Shown here: one piece after another, positions 1 through 9,222 of the stretch | Numbering within the stretch: position 1 is the first letter of the stretch | Layout of the letters: each line of letters opens with the position of its first letter | Assembly: GCF_003382365.1 (NCBI RefSeq) | Contig: NZ_QTSU01000001.1 | Location: 1,364,001-1,428,000, forward strand | DNA length: 64,000 nucleotides | Direction: 5' to 3' | Source: Lysobacter silvisoli | Lineage (GTDB): Bacteria; Pseudomonadota; Gammaproteobacteria; Xanthomonadales; Xanthomonadaceae | The notes under the pieces: generated by a model | What the model saw: only the letters and a program-made list of their open reading frames with translations | What the model was told of the DNA's origin: nothing | The model's database searches: none | Position numbers and translations under genes: made by a program

Positions 1-1880
1 TCCGGCGCCAGCGCCGCGGCGGTGTCGGCATGTGCCTGGGCCAAGGCCTGCGCCGCCTCGCCCGCATCGCGGCCGGTCGCGGCGTCGGCGGTATTGCGCC
101 GCGCGAGCTCGGCGTCCACGCGCGCGCGCAGACGCGACACGCCCAGCGACAGCTCGTCGGTGCGCCCGGGCGCCTCGCCCAGCCAGAACGGGATGTTCGG
201 CGGCTGGCCCTGCGCGTCCTCCACCCGCACCCGCCCGGGTTCGACGCGCAGGATGCGGTAGCTGGCATTGCCCAGCTGGAACACGTCGCCGGCCAGGCTT
301 TCGATGGCGAAGTCTTCGTTGACGTTGCCGATGGTCTGCGCCTGCGGCTCCAGCAGCACGGTGTAATCGCCGGTGTCGGGGATGGTGCCGCCGGAGGTGA
401 CGGCGGTGAGCGCGCTGCCGCGGCGGCCGCGCAGGCGCCGGTGCACGGCGTCGCGGTGCAGGTAGCCGGCACGCGCGCCGCGGCGGGTGCTGAAGCCTTC
501 GGCCAGCATGCGCACCACCGCGTCGTAATCGGCGCGCGTCAGGCGCGCATAGGGCCAGGCGTTGGCGAAGCAGGCGTAGAGCGCGTCCTCGTCCCAATCG
601 CGGGCGGCGGTTTCGGCTACGATCTGCTGGGCCAGCACGTCCAGTGGCGCGGGCGGGACGATCAGCGCGTCCAGCTCGCCGCGCTGCACGCAGTCCAACA
701 GCGCCGCGCATTCGACCAGGTCGTCGCGCGATTGCGGGAACAGCCGGCCCTTGGGCACGCCGCCCACGTGGTGGCCGGCTCGGCCCACGCGCTGCAGGAA
801 GGCGGCAATGGCGCGCGGCGAGCCGAGCTGACAGACCAGGTCGACGTCGCCGATGTCGATGCCCAGCTCCAGCGAGGCCGTGGCCACCAGCACGCGCAGC
901 TCGCCGCGCTTGAGCCGCTGTTCGGCGTCCAGGCGCAACTCGCGCGACAAGCTGCCGTGGTGCGCGGCCACCGCGTCCTTGCCCAGGCGTTCGCCCAGGT
1001 GGCGCGCGGCGCGCTCGGCCATGCGCCGGGTATTGACGAAGACCAGGGTGGTGCGGTGTTCGCCGACCAGTTCGGCCAGGCGCGCGTAGACCTGATCCCA
1101 TTGCTCGTGCGACATCACCGCCGACAGCGGCGACGGCGGCAGTTCCAGGGCCAGGTCGCGGCGCTGCTGGTAGCCGATATCGACGATCTCGCACTGCGGC
1201 TGGCCGTCGGCGGCGACCGCGCTGGCGCCGACCAGGAAGCGCGCGACTTCGTCGATGGGCTTCTGCGTGGCCGACAGGCCGATCCGCACCGGCCGCCGCG
1301 CGCACAGCGCCTGCAGGCGCTCCAGGCTCAGCGCCAGATGGCTGCCGCGCTTGCTCGCGGCTACGGCGTGGATTTCGTCGACGATCACCGTGCGCACCGT
1401 GGCCAGCATGGCGCGACCGGACTCGGAGCCCAGCAGCACGTACAGCGATTCGGGCGTGGTCACCAGCAGATGCGGCGGCCGCTTGCGCATGCGCAGGCGC
1501 TCGGCCTGGGTGGTGTCGCCGGTGCGCACCGCGCTGCGGATGCCCGGGTCCGGCAGGCCCAGGCGTTCGAGTTGTTCGCGGATGCCAGCCAGCGGCGCGT
1601 CCAGATTCAGATGGATGTCGTTGGACAACGCCTTCAGCGGCGAAACGTAGACCACCACGGTCTCGTCGGGCAGGCCGCCTTCGGCCTCGGCCTGGCGCAC
1701 CAGGGCGTCGATCGCGGCCAGGAACGCGGTCAGGGTCTTGCCCGAACCGGTAGGTGCGGCGACCAAGGTATCGCGGCCGGCACGGATCGCCGGCCAGGCG
1801 CGTGCCTGGGCCTGGGTGGGGGCCGGAAACGTCGCCTGGAACCAGGCGGCGACGGCGGGATGGAAGGCGGTCAGTGGCAT
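1..1880 (-). CDS. lhr: Lhr-type ATP-dependent DNA helicase, 3' end outside window
   Basis: This is the N-terminal two thirds or less of a large superfamily 2 helicase; the coding frame is still open at position 1. The reading starts [14 protein letters not shown] and continues with a Walker A motif (APTGSGKT, about residues 40-47) and a DEIH Walker B box near residue 165, followed by [14 protein letters not shown], which is characteristic of Lhr rather than of RecQ or DEAD-box RNA helicases. Lhr proteins are 3'-5' DNA translocases implicated in repair; the bacterial family usually runs to 800-1500 residues, so the missing part should hold the winged-helix and Lhr-specific domains. It is transcribed alone, away from the CBS gene. 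In ku/ligD-bearing bacteria a short Lhr form is called ligase-associated helicase; here ligD lies 2.4 kb away with unrelated genes between. Confidence 0.85.
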   Translation of the reverse strand, partial: MPLTAFHPAVAAWFQATFPAPTQAQARAWPAIRAGRDTLVAAPTGSGKTLTAFLAAIDALVRQAEAEGGLPDETVVVYVSPLKALSNDIHLNLDAPLAGIREQLERLGLPDPGIRSAVRTGDTTQAERLRMRKRPPHLLVTTPESLYVLLGSESGRAMLATVRTVIVDEIHAVAASKRGSHLALSLERLQALCARRPVRIGLSATQKPIDEVARFLVGASAVAADGQPQCEIVDIGYQQRRDLALELPPSPLSAVMSHEQWDQVYARLAELVGEHRTTLVFVNTRRMAERAARHLGERLGKDAVAAHHGSLSRELRLDAEQRLKRGELRVLVATASLELGIDIGDVDLVCQLGSPRAIAAFLQRVGRAGHHVGGVPKGRLFPQSRDDLVECAALLDCVQRGELDALIVPPAPLDVLAQQIVAETAARDWDEDALYACFANAWPYARLTRADYDAVVRMLAEGFSTRRGARAGYLHRDAVHRRLRGRRGSALTAVTSGGTIPDTGDYTVLLEPQAQTIGNVNEDFAIESLAGDVFQLGNASYRILRVEPGRVRVEDAQGQPPNIPFWLGEAPGRTDELSLGVSRLRARVDAELARRNTADAATGRDAGEAAQALAQAHADTAAALAP

Positions 1881-2060
1881 GGCGCGGTCGCGGGTGCGGC
1901 GGCGATAGCCACCTGCGTGCCCTACTGGATGGGGGCGGCCGCGGCGATAGCGAAGAGCATAACGCCGCGCCCGCCGCGCCGGGCACTGAACCGTTCAGCG
2001 CCCGCGCGGCCCCAGGACCGCGAGCCTAGCCGGCGCCCGTCTCAGCGCCTGCGACGCGCG

Positions 2061-2489
2061 TCAGTGCGACGACGGCGGCGTGGAGATTTCGCGCACCACC
2101 TCGGCGGTGGCGCGGCTCTTGCCGGCGCGGGCCAGGTCGGCCAGGGCGACGATACCGGCCAAGCGACCGTCCGCATCGACCACCGGCACCCGGCGGATCT
2201 GTTCGCGCTCCATCAGTTCCACGCAGTCGCGCAGGTCGGCGTCCAGCCTGACGGTGTGCGCGGGCGAGGTCATCGCGTCGCCGGCGGTGGCGTTGCCGTC
2301 GCGACCCACCGCGACCACGCGCACGGCGATGTCGCGGTCGGTGACCACGCCCAAGGGTTGCCCCTGCGCATCGGTGACCGGGATCTCGCCGCAGTCGTGC
2401 GCGGCCATCAGCTGCGCTACTTCCCGCAGCGGCGTGGTCACGTAGCACGACGCCGGATTCGGGGTCATGAATGCGTTGACGGTGGCCAT
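2061..2489 (-). CDS. CBS-domain pair protein
   Basis: A 142-residue soluble protein made almost entirely of two CBS motifs (about residues 7-60 and 72-126). Such stand-alone pairs bind adenosine nucleotides or S-adenosylmethionine and act as energy or redox sensors, but the partner is not evident here. The sequence begins MATVNAFMTPNPASC, as in the widespread stand-alone CBS family, and each repeat ends in the typical GVVTDRDI / GIVALADL strand-helix signature. The start is set by a strong AGGAGG 5 bases upstream. It is transcribed divergently from the 59-codon gene at 2680. No output domain is fused, so its regulatory target cannot be named. Confidence 0.85.
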   Translation of the reverse strand: MATVNAFMTPNPASCYVTTPLREVAQLMAAHDCGEIPVTDAQGQPLGVVTDRDIAVRVVAVGRDGNATAGDAMTSPAHTVRLDADLRDCVELMEREQIRRVPVVDADGRLAGIVALADLARAGKSRATAEVVREISTPPSSH

Positions 2490-2679
2490 GGGTTCCTCCT
2501 AGTAGGTGACGATCAGGTGAAAAAAGCACGCTATCGGTGCCGATCTACCGGCTTCGTGCGTGACCTTGGCTGGCCCCTTACGCCGTTGCCGGCAGCGCCA
2601 TGGCCGGCGTTGTATGCTCGGGACGTATGCGTCTTGGACGCGATACGCCCCCGCGATCGACCCAACGGAGACCTACGCT

Positions 2680-2859
2680 ATGACGACCAAGCTGGACAAG
2701 CCGCTGCGGCGCGAACTGGAAATCGGCGACAAGCTCTATACGCTCACCATCGACGCCCACGGCCTGAAGCTCACCGAGAAGGGCCACCGCAAGGGCGTGG
2801 AACTGAGTTGGAACCAAGTGGCCGGCGGCGACGAGGCCGCGCATACGCCCGGCGACTGA
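2680..2859 (+). CDS. Conserved small protein, 59 aa, unknown function
   Basis: A short gene starting MTTKLDKPLRRELEIGDK, preceded at a good distance by ACGGAG. The protein is polar, has no signal peptide or membrane segment, and contains a compact beta-strand-like core (KLYTLTIDAHGLKLTEKG) followed by WNQV and an acidic tail. Base composition by codon position is coding-like, and the ribosome site supports expression. A longer reading from 2560 exists but has no ribosome site and an unlikely composition. I recognise no characterised family. Confidence 0.6.
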   Translation: MTTKLDKPLRRELEIGDKLYTLTIDAHGLKLTEKGHRKGVELSWNQVAGGDEAAHTPGD

Positions 2860-2981
2860 TCCGCTCAGGCGACTCGGCGATTCCGAGATAGCGCATAGCC
2901 GCGGCGGCTGGCCTAGTGCGCCGCCGCGGCCCCATTACGCCGCGGCCGTTGCCGCGGCGCTTGCAGACGGGCCTACTGCCC

Positions 2982-3329
2982 TTACGGCGCCTTGGTCGAG
3001 GCCATCAGGCCCTTGGTGTCCACGCTGCGCACGCCCTGCACGCTCTTGGCCACGGCCTTGGCCTTGTCGATCTGGGCCTGGCTGTCGACGCGGCCCGACA
3101 ATTGCACGGTGCCGTTGACGGTATCGACGTCGATCTTCAGGCCCGACACGTCCTTGGCGGCGAGCAGTTCGGTCTTGACCTTGGTGGTGATCCAGGCGTC
3201 GCTGACCGGCTGCGCGGATTCGCCGGTGGCCGGCGGCGGATCGTGATCCTGCGCGGCGACCCAGGCGGGTGCGCCGGCGAACAGGGCCAGGGCCAAGGCG
3301 GGGGCGATGATTCGAGTGGCGTTCTTCAT
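2982..3329 (-). CDS. Periplasmic BON-domain protein
   Basis: A 115-residue exported protein. Residues 1-26 form a signal peptide ending AWVAAQ. Residues about 42-112 form one BON domain (DAWITTKVKTELLA, then VNGTVQLSGRVDSQAQIDKA, then SVQGVRSVDT), the fold found in OsmY and in secretin-associated proteins that binds phospholipid surfaces. OsmY-type proteins are envelope-stress proteins with two BON domains; this one has only one. AGGAGG stands 7 bases before the ATG. It shares strand and direction with the small gene just upstream (3369-3548), and the two may be co-transcribed as stress genes. Confidence 0.85.
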   Translation of the reverse strand: MKNATRIIAPALALALFAGAPAWVAAQDHDPPPATGESAQPVSDAWITTKVKTELLAAKDVSGLKIDVDTVNGTVQLSGRVDSQAQIDKAKAVAKSVQGVRSVDTKGLMASTKAP

Positions 3330-3368
3330 CAGCTGTCCTCCTAAAGAGCGGGCGCGGCGCGCCCGCGA

Positions 3369-3548
3369 TCAATGGTCTTTGCGGCCGGAACCGGACTTCT
3401 TGCCGCCGCCGTCCTGTTTGTTCACCGTCGCCCAGGCGCGCTTTTCGGCGGTCTTCTCCGACACGCCCTCTTTCTTGTAGCCCTCTTCGATGTGCTGGGC
3501 CTGGCGCTTTTGCTTGTCGGTGTACGAGGATTTGTCTCCGCGGCTCAT
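3369..3548 (-). CDS. Small Lys-rich protein, 59 aa (often labelled 'plasmid stabilization' family)
   Basis: The reading runs MSRGDKSSYTDKQKRQAQHI to a GGGKKSGSGRKDH tail. It is strongly basic, with a conserved core YTDKQKRQAQHIEEGYKKEG followed by EKRAWATVNK. Proteins of this pattern are common beside general-stress genes in proteobacteria and are often labelled plasmid stabilisation proteins without evidence; no toxin or antitoxin partner is seen here. AGGAG stands 8 bases before the ATG. It lies 39 bases upstream of the BON gene in the same direction, so a two-gene transcript is plausible. Confidence 0.65.
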   Translation of the reverse strand: MSRGDKSSYTDKQKRQAQHIEEGYKKEGVSEKTAEKRAWATVNKQDGGGKKSGSGRKDH

Positions 3549-3768
3549 GTTTGCGCTCCTACTGGAAATCGTGTCTGCCGGAATCGTTCCGGCGTAAGTG
3601 GCAAGCTAGGACGCACGGGGTAAACGCCACGGCCAATTTCCGTTAGCGCCACGTGTCCGCGCGGTCACGATCCGATCACGAGCGCGCGTCTATCTATCGG
3701 CACTGATGCGATGAACGCGATCCGATCGAGGCCATGCATGCCGACGCGTCCACACCAAGACCACGAGC

Positions 3769-4293
3769 GTGAACGTAACTGCACCGAGGCGCGCCATGAC
3801 GGCGGCTGATCCGAATTGGCTGCCGCAAGCCTGGGTGCTGATCGATACCGCCTATGCGATGGCGCTGGGCGGCGCGATCGGGCTGGAGCGGGAAATGAAG
3901 AACCGGCCAGCCGGCTTCCGCACCCACATGCTGGTGGCCGGCGCGGCGGCGCTGCTGGTCGGCATCGGTCAGCTGGCCCTGCACGATCCGCGCTTCGAAA
4001 GCCCGCAAAGGCTGCAGATCGACCCGCTGCGCCTGGTCGAGGCGGTGGTCGCGGGCGTGGCCTTCATCGGCGCCGGCACGATCTTCTCGCGCCGCGGCAG
4101 CCAGACCATCGCCGGCATCACCACCGCAGCCTCGCTGCTGATGGTGGCGGTGATCGGCATCGCCGCCGGCTTCGACTACAAGCTGCTGGCGCTGGCGGCG
4201 ACGCTGCTGACCTTGCTGGTGCTGACCTTGCTCAAGGCGTTCGAAAGGCGCTTGCAGCCGCCCGACTCCGCCGCGTCGCCGGATACGCGCTAG
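3769..4293 (+). CDS. MgtC/SapB family inner-membrane protein
   Basis: About 165-174 residues. The body carries the MgtC/SapB signature: an early GGAIGLEREMKNRPAGFRTH segment, then alternating hydrophobic helices, then GVAFIGAGTIF and ITTAASLLMVAVIGIAAG. Four to five membrane helices are visible. MgtC proteins are linked to low-magnesium survival and regulation of ATP synthase, but many family members in free-living bacteria are uncharacterised, and this one lacks the long soluble C-terminal domain of Salmonella MgtC. The start at 3769 is uncertain; an internal ATG at 3796 gives 165 residues and matches the family better. The stop codon overlaps the stop codon of the convergent ligD gene. Confidence 0.8.
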   Translation: MNVTAPRRAMTAADPNWLPQAWVLIDTAYAMALGGAIGLEREMKNRPAGFRTHMLVAGAAALLVGIGQLALHDPRFESPQRLQIDPLRLVEAVVAGVAFIGAGTIFSRRGSQTIAGITTAASLLMVAVIGIAAGFDYKLLALAATLLTLLVLTLLKAFERRLQPPDSAASPDTR

Positions 4294-6734
4294 AGGCTGG
4301 GCAGGCGCTGCTTGCTTTGGGCGAAGCCCGCCCAGGGATCGCAGCGCAGACGCGCGGCGCGCCGCTGCGCCGAGGCAATGTCGAACGCCGCCGGCGCGGC
4401 GACCCGCGCCAGATCCTCCCAACGCAGCGGCACCGCCACCGGCGCGCCGGCGCGCGCGCGCAGCGACCAGCTGGCCACGCTGGTGGCGCCGCGCGCGTTG
4501 CGCAGCCAGTCGATGAAGATGCGGCCGGCGCGCTTGGCCTTGGACGCGGTGGCCAGGTAGCGCAGCGGCGACTGGGTCGCCATAGCCTGGGCGAAGGCCT
4601 CGCAAAAGGCCTTGGCCTCGGTCCAGTCCGGCCCGCGCCGGATCGGCACCACCACGTGCAGGCCCTTGCCGCCGGACAGCCGCGGCCAGCTGTCCAGGCC
4701 CACGTCCTGCAGGCGGTCGCGCACCTCGCGCGCGGCGCGCTTGAGCTCCGTCCAGGGCACGTCCTCGGCCGGGTCCAGGTCGAACACCAGCCGGTCCGGA
4801 CGGTCGACGTCGTCGATCTTGGCGCCCCAGGGATGGAACTCCAGGGTGTTCATCTGCACCAGGGCCAGCACGCCGCGCAGATCCTTGACGTAGACGTAGT
4901 CCGCCGGGCCCTTGGATTCCTCCAGCGCCACCGCGTGCACGCCCTCGCCCAGGCTGTCGGCGTGGTGCTTCTGGAAGAAGCAGCTGTCGCCCACGCCGTC
5001 GGGGCAACGCAGCAGCGAGATCGGGCGCTCGATCAGTTCGGGCAACAGCCAGCGCGCCACCGCCTCGTAATAGTCGGCCACATCGCGCTTGCGGATGCCG
5101 TCGCGGGGATAGACCACCCGGTCGGGGCTGCTGAGTTTGGTCTCGGACATGGTCTTCTCCGGTGGCGGCGCGAGGTCCTCGCGCAGGCGCACGAAACTGG
5201 CCTGGCGCACCAGGCCCTCCTTGCCGCGGCCGCGCGTGCGCACGTCCACCATCAGGCGCGGCTGCACCCAATGCACGCTGCGCGGCGAAATCGGCAGGTG
5301 CGCGGGCAATTCCAGCACCGCCTGCTCGCGGCCCAGCGCTTTCAGGCGCTGGCTCAGCGTGCGCAACACCTCATCGCCGAAACCGCTGCCCACGCGGCCG
5401 GCGTAGCGCAGGCCACCGTGCTCCTGCGCGGCCAGCAGCAGCGAGCCGAAACCCTGGCGGCTGTTGCGCGGCGCGGTATAACCCACCACCACGAAGCTTT
5501 CGTCGGCGGCGTGCTTGACCTTGATCCAATCGGCGCTGCGCGCACCCGAGTACGGCGAGTCGGCGCGCTTGCTGACGATGCCCTCCAGGCCGGCGTCGAT
5601 GGCCGCTTGCAGCACTTGCGCGCCCGGCCCTTCTACCTGCTCGCTGTAGGCCAGCCACGGCGAGGGCCGCGCGTCCAGCAGCTCGCGCAACAGCGCACGG
5701 CGTGCGCGCAAGGGACTTTGGCGCAGGTCGTAGCCGTCCAGGTAGGTCAGGTCGAACAGCACCAGGCGCAGGCGCTCGCTGTCGCCGCGCTCCAGCGCCG
5801 CCTGCAGCAGGCCGAAATCGCTGCGGCCCTGCGCGTCCAGCGCCACCAGTTCGCCGTCGAAGATGCCGCGCCCGGCCAGCGCGGCCAGGGCCGCCACCGC
5901 CTGCGGCACGCGCTCGCGCCATTCCAGGCCGTTGCGCGACAGCAGCCGCACCGCACCGGCGCGCACGTGGCCGAGCATGCGGTAGCCGTCCCATTTGACC
6001 TCGTGCAGCCAGCCGTCGCCGCTGGGCGGGTGCGCACGCAGGGTCGCCAGCTGCGGCGATTGCTCGGCGGGCATGGCCGCGCGCTTGGCGCCTTCCGCGG
6101 CGCGGGCCTTCGCTTGCCAATTGCGCTTGCGGTCCCTGGGCTTGGACTGGGTGGCGGACTGTTTTGCCGCTGCTGCCTTCTTCGCCGGCCTCTTGCGCGC
6201 TTGCGCTCCGATCGGCCGCTCGCGCAACAGCCCGTCCGCGTCGGTGTCGCGCGCATGGGCATCGTTGCGCTTGATCAACAGCCATTGCGTCTGCTTGCCG
6301 GAGGGCCGCGTGCGCACCAGGGTGTAGCCGCCTTGCAGGCGTTCGCCGTCGAGTTCGAAATCCAGCTTGCCCTGCCCCAGCTGCAGCAGCGGATCGCCTT
6401 GGCAGCGCCAGGTGCCGTGGTCGAACACGTCGACATGGCCGGCGCCGTAATGGCCTTCGGGTATGTCCCCTTCGAATTGGGCATAAGCCAGCGGATGGTC
6501 CTCCACCTCCACGGCCAGGCGGCGTTCGCCGGCGCGCAGCGAGGGGCCCTTGGGCACGGCCCAGCTCTTGAGCGCGCCGTCGGCTTCCAGGCGGAAGTCG
6601 TAGTGGCGCGCGCGAGCATGGTGCAGCTGCACCACGAAGATCGGCTGGCGCGAGCGGCCGCGCTTGCCCGGCGTGTCCTCGGGCTCGGGGGTCTGCCCGA
6701 AGCGGCGCTTGCGCGCGTAATCACGCAGGCTCAT
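4290..6734 (-). CDS. ligD: DNA ligase D (phosphoesterase-ligase-polymerase)
   Basis: An 814-residue multidomain end-joining enzyme. Residues about 25-160 are the 3'-phosphoesterase domain (HYDFRLEADG around H44, GHYGAGHVDVFDHGTW around 94-109). A basic Ala/Lys linker follows (about 178-220). The ATP-dependent ligase domain begins near 230, with adenylation motif EVKWDGYR and nucleophile K247. The primase-polymerase domain occupies about 530-800, with RVVYPRDGIRKRDV and the acidic VFDLDPAED. The PE-LIG-POL order is that of Pseudomonas LigD; mycobacteria use POL-PE-LIG. It lies 39 bases downstream of ku in the same direction, so the two almost certainly form an operon. The C-terminus overlaps the convergent MgtC-type gene by four bases. 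Confidence 0.95.
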   Translation of the reverse strand: MSLRDYARKRRFGQTPEPEDTPGKRGRSRQPIFVVQLHHARARHYDFRLEADGALKSWAVPKGPSLRAGERRLAVEVEDHPLAYAQFEGDIPEGHYGAGHVDVFDHGTWRCQGDPLLQLGQGKLDFELDGERLQGGYTLVRTRPSGKQTQWLLIKRNDAHARDTDADGLLRERPIGAQARKRPAKKAAAAKQSATQSKPRDRKRNWQAKARAAEGAKRAAMPAEQSPQLATLRAHPPSGDGWLHEVKWDGYRMLGHVRAGAVRLLSRNGLEWRERVPQAVAALAALAGRGIFDGELVALDAQGRSDFGLLQAALERGDSERLRLVLFDLTYLDGYDLRQSPLRARRALLRELLDARPSPWLAYSEQVEGPGAQVLQAAIDAGLEGIVSKRADSPYSGARSADWIKVKHAADESFVVVGYTAPRNSRQGFGSLLLAAQEHGGLRYAGRVGSGFGDEVLRTLSQRLKALGREQAVLELPAHLPISPRSVHWVQPRLMVDVRTRGRGKEGLVRQASFVRLREDLAPPPEKTMSETKLSSPDRVVYPRDGIRKRDVADYYEAVARWLLPELIERPISLLRCPDGVGDSCFFQKHHADSLGEGVHAVALEESKGPADYVYVKDLRGVLALVQMNTLEFHPWGAKIDDVDRPDRLVFDLDPAEDVPWTELKRAAREVRDRLQDVGLDSWPRLSGGKGLHVVVPIRRGPDWTEAKAFCEAFAQAMATQSPLRYLATASKAKRAGRIFIDWLRNARGATSVASWSLRARAGAPVAVPLRWEDLARVAAPAAFDIASAQRRAARLRCDPWAGFAQSKQRLPSL

Positions 6735-6773
6735 GCGCGCGCACCGCCGCGGCCGCCGACCGCCTCAGCCATC

Positions 6774-7679
6774 TCAGGCGCTGCGCTTGCGCGGCCGCCG
6801 GGTCGCGCGCTTCTTGGCCGCGGCCTTCTTGGCCGGCGCTTTGGCCGCGCTCTTGGCCGCCTTGGCCGGGGCCTTGCCGCCTTTCTTGTCCAGGCTGCGC
6901 TTGAGCAGCTCGGCGAAGTCGATGACGTTGGTGGCGGCGTTTTCGGGCAGCGATTCCTCCGGCGCGTCCTTGCGGCGCACCACCTTCTTGGCCTTGACCC
7001 GCTGCTCGATGACCTTGTGCAGGCGCTGGCGGAAGTCGTCCTTGTAGCTCTCCGGCTTCCACTCGCCGCTCATGGACTCGATCAGCTGCTCGGCCATCTG
7101 CACCTCGCGCGAGGAGATCTTCCACTTCTCCAGCTTGCCCTCGGGCAGCTTGTAGTCTTCCGGGTCCACCAGCTCCTGGGCGAAACGCAGGATCACCAGG
7201 ATCAGGGCGTCGCCCTTGGGCATGACCGCGGCCAGGTACTCGCGGGTGCGGATCACCACCCGGCCCACGCCGACCTTGCCGGTGCGGCGCAGCACCTCGC
7301 GCAGCAGCACGTAGCCCTTCTCGGCCTTCTTACCGGGCTCGAGCACATAGGGCTTCTCGAAGTATTCCGGGCCGATGCTTTCGGCGTCGACGAAGGCGTC
7401 GATGTCCACGCTTTCCTTGTGATCGGGCGCGGCGGCGGCGATGTCGGCCTCCTCGATCACCACGTAGCTGCCCTTGTCGTATTCGAAGGCCTTGACGATC
7501 TCCTTCCACGGCACTTCCTCGCCGGTCTCGGCGTTGACGCGTTCGTAGCGGATCGGGGCCTTGTTGCGGCTGTCGAGCATGCGGAAATGCAGGTCGACGC
7601 GGCGCTCGCCGGTCATCAGCTTGACCGGGATGTTCAGCAGACCGAACGACAAGGTGCCGGTCCAGATCGGGCGGGCCAT
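6774..7679 (-). CDS. ku: Ku-type DNA end-binding protein
   Basis: A 301-residue bacterial Ku homodimer subunit that encircles broken DNA ends and recruits LigD. The N-terminus MARPIWTGTLSFGLLNIPVK is diagnostic, followed by RYERVNAETGEEV and the core beta-barrel ring region. The last 45 residues are a Lys/Ala-rich tail (KKGGKAPAKAAKSAAKAP and onwards), the C-terminal extension that in other bacteria modulates DNA binding and LigD stimulation. AGGAGG stands 7 bases before the chosen ATG; an open frame continues far upstream without a ribosome site and is not used. It is the first gene of the ku-ligD pair. Confidence 0.95.
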   Translation of the reverse strand: MARPIWTGTLSFGLLNIPVKLMTGERRVDLHFRMLDSRNKAPIRYERVNAETGEEVPWKEIVKAFEYDKGSYVVIEEADIAAAAPDHKESVDIDAFVDAESIGPEYFEKPYVLEPGKKAEKGYVLLREVLRRTGKVGVGRVVIRTREYLAAVMPKGDALILVILRFAQELVDPEDYKLPEGKLEKWKISSREVQMAEQLIESMSGEWKPESYKDDFRQRLHKVIEQRVKAKKVVRRKDAPEESLPENAATNVIDFAELLKRSLDKKGGKAPAKAAKSAAKAPAKKAAAKKRATRRPRKRSA

Positions 7680-7835
7680 GCGGATTCCTCCTGCCGGCGC
7701 CGCTGCGCACAGGCGCGCCGGCGGCGATGGCCGCATCCTGCGGGCGCCGGCGTCGAACCGGGGTGAAGTGGGCAGGCGCGGCCGCCGTCGCGCGCGCTCA
7801 CCTGGCGATGACATGCGCTGAGCTGTGCTGGGGCG

Positions 7836-9047
7836 ATGGACCTCAAGAGCGGTTACCCCTACTGGGCGGTGCGCAACGGCCTGATGCATGCCTTCCCGCC
7901 GCTGCAGGCCGACAGCGCCTGCGAGGTGGCGGTGATCGGCGGCGGCATCAGCGGCGCGCTGATCGCCGACGAACTCAGTGCGCACGGGCACGAAGTGGTG
8001 GTGCTGGAACAGCGCGATATCGGCTGGGGCAGCACCGCCGCGAGCACCGCGTTGCTGCAGTACGAGATCGACACCCCGCTGACCGACCTGACCGAGCGTT
8101 ACGGCGCGCAGGCAGCCGGCCTGGCCTACCGGGCCTGCGGCGAGGCGGTGACGGCGCTGGCCGAACGCGCGCGCGGCCTGGGCGGCGTGGATTTCGCGCG
8201 CATGGACAGCCTCTACTTCGCCAGCAAGCCGCGGCACCTGCCCGCGCTGCGGCGCGAGATGCAGCTGCGCCAGGCGCTGGGCTTCGACGTACGCTGGCTC
8301 GGCGCGGACGCGCTGCGCGAGCGCCACGGGCTGCGCGCGCCGGGCGCGCTGCTGAGCCGGCTGGGCGCCGGCGTCGACCCCTACCGCATGACCTACCGCC
8401 TGCTGATGCGGCTGCAGCGCCGCGGCGTGCGCGTGCACGACCGCAGCAGCGTGGTCGCGCTGGAACCCGGCGCACGCTCATTGCGCCTGCGTACCGAACA
8501 GGGCGCCACCCTGCGCGCGGGGCATGCGGTGGTGGCCGCGGGTTACGCCGGGCAGCAATGGCTGAAGCAGCGGCTGGCGCGCAACCGCAGCAGCTACGCC
8601 TTCGTCACCGATCCGCTGCCCGACGAGGAACTGCGCGGCCTGCACCGCAGCATGGCCTGGGAAACCGCGCGCCCCTACCTGTACCTGCGCGGCACCGGCG
8701 ACCGCCGCCTGATCGTCGGCGGCGCCGACGACGCGATCGACGTGCCCGCGCGCCGCGACGCGCGCCTGCGCAAGAAAACCAAGCAGCTGCTGCGCCAGCT
8801 GGAGCGCCGCTTCCCCGGCCTGGCGCCGACGCCGGCCTTCGCCTGGGCCGGCACTTTCGCCGAGACCGCCGACGGCCTGCCCTACTTCGGCCCGCATCCG
8901 CAGTACGGGCCGCGCGTGCATTTCGCCATGGCCTACGGCGGCAACGGCATCACCTATGCGGAGCTGGGCGCGGGGATGATCCGCGCGCTGATCGAGCGGC
9001 GGCGGCATCCGCTGGCGCAGCTGTTCGGGTTCGAGCGGTTGGGTTAG
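7836..9047 (+). CDS. FAD-dependent oxidoreductase (DadA/glycine-oxidase type)
   Basis: A 403-residue enzyme with the N-terminal dinucleotide fold VIGGGISGALIADELSAHG (about residues 31-49), then GSTAASTALLQYEIDTPL, then the substrate-domain signature RYPGLAPTPAFAWAG-like RFPGLAPTPAFAWAG and a closing GGNGITYAELGA that contacts FAD. This layout fits the DAO superfamily, which oxidises amines or amino acids, producing an imine and reduced FAD. No signal peptide is present, so it is cytoplasmic or peripheral. The substrate cannot be named from sequence. It stands alone between the divergent ku gene and a repeat element; the ribosome site is weak. Confidence 0.8.
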   Translation: MDLKSGYPYWAVRNGLMHAFPPLQADSACEVAVIGGGISGALIADELSAHGHEVVVLEQRDIGWGSTAASTALLQYEIDTPLTDLTERYGAQAAGLAYRACGEAVTALAERARGLGGVDFARMDSLYFASKPRHLPALRREMQLRQALGFDVRWLGADALRERHGLRAPGALLSRLGAGVDPYRMTYRLLMRLQRRGVRVHDRSSVVALEPGARSLRLRTEQGATLRAGHAVVAAGYAGQQWLKQRLARNRSSYAFVTDPLPDEELRGLHRSMAWETARPYLYLRGTGDRRLIVGGADDAIDVPARRDARLRKKTKQLLRQLERRFPGLAPTPAFAWAGTFAETADGLPYFGPHPQYGPRVHFAMAYGGNGITYAELGAGMIRALIERRRHPLAQLFGFERLG

Positions 9048-9123
9048 GAGCGGCGGGCGTCGGAAGCCAGACATCCAACAGATACATCCGCGCTCGCAAG
9101 CCTCCATCCATTCCCCCAGCCAG

Positions 9124-9147
9124 TTCCCCCTTTGAAAAAGGGGGGAA
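9124..9147. repeat. Dispersed C5T3-A4G5 palindrome, copy 1
   Basis: A short inverted repeat with the core CCCCCTTTGAAAAAGGGGG, lying just after the FAD oxidoreductase gene. The same core recurs at 47184-47219 and, as two inverted copies, at 54119-54153 and 54177-54211. Being on neither side associated with a transposase, it looks like a non-autonomous palindromic repeat family. Confidence 0.7.
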
Positions 9148-9176
9148 CAGATTCGTTTGGCCGTGCAGTAACAAGA

Positions 9177-9198
9177 ACGGGCCGCTCTCGCGGCCCGT
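9177..9198 (-). terminator. Intrinsic terminator after the OmpA lipoprotein gene
   Basis: A 9-bp perfect stem, ACGGGCCGC with a TCTC loop, followed on the minus strand by TCTTGTTACT. It lies 25 bases past the stop codon of the gene at 9223-9942. The T tract is interrupted but present. Confidence 0.6.
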
Positions 9199-9222
9199 CC
9201 GGTTACAAGCAGGCGCAGCGGA

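Noticed and set aside
3369-3548. Toxin-antitoxin module suggested by the 'plasmid stabilization' label
   Set aside because: No partner gene and no toxin fold is visible; the label is inherited annotation only.
3816-7766. Long plus-strand open frame over ligD and ku
   Set aside because: Shadow frame; its protein is Arg/Ala/Gly-rich without motifs and it overlaps two clear genes.
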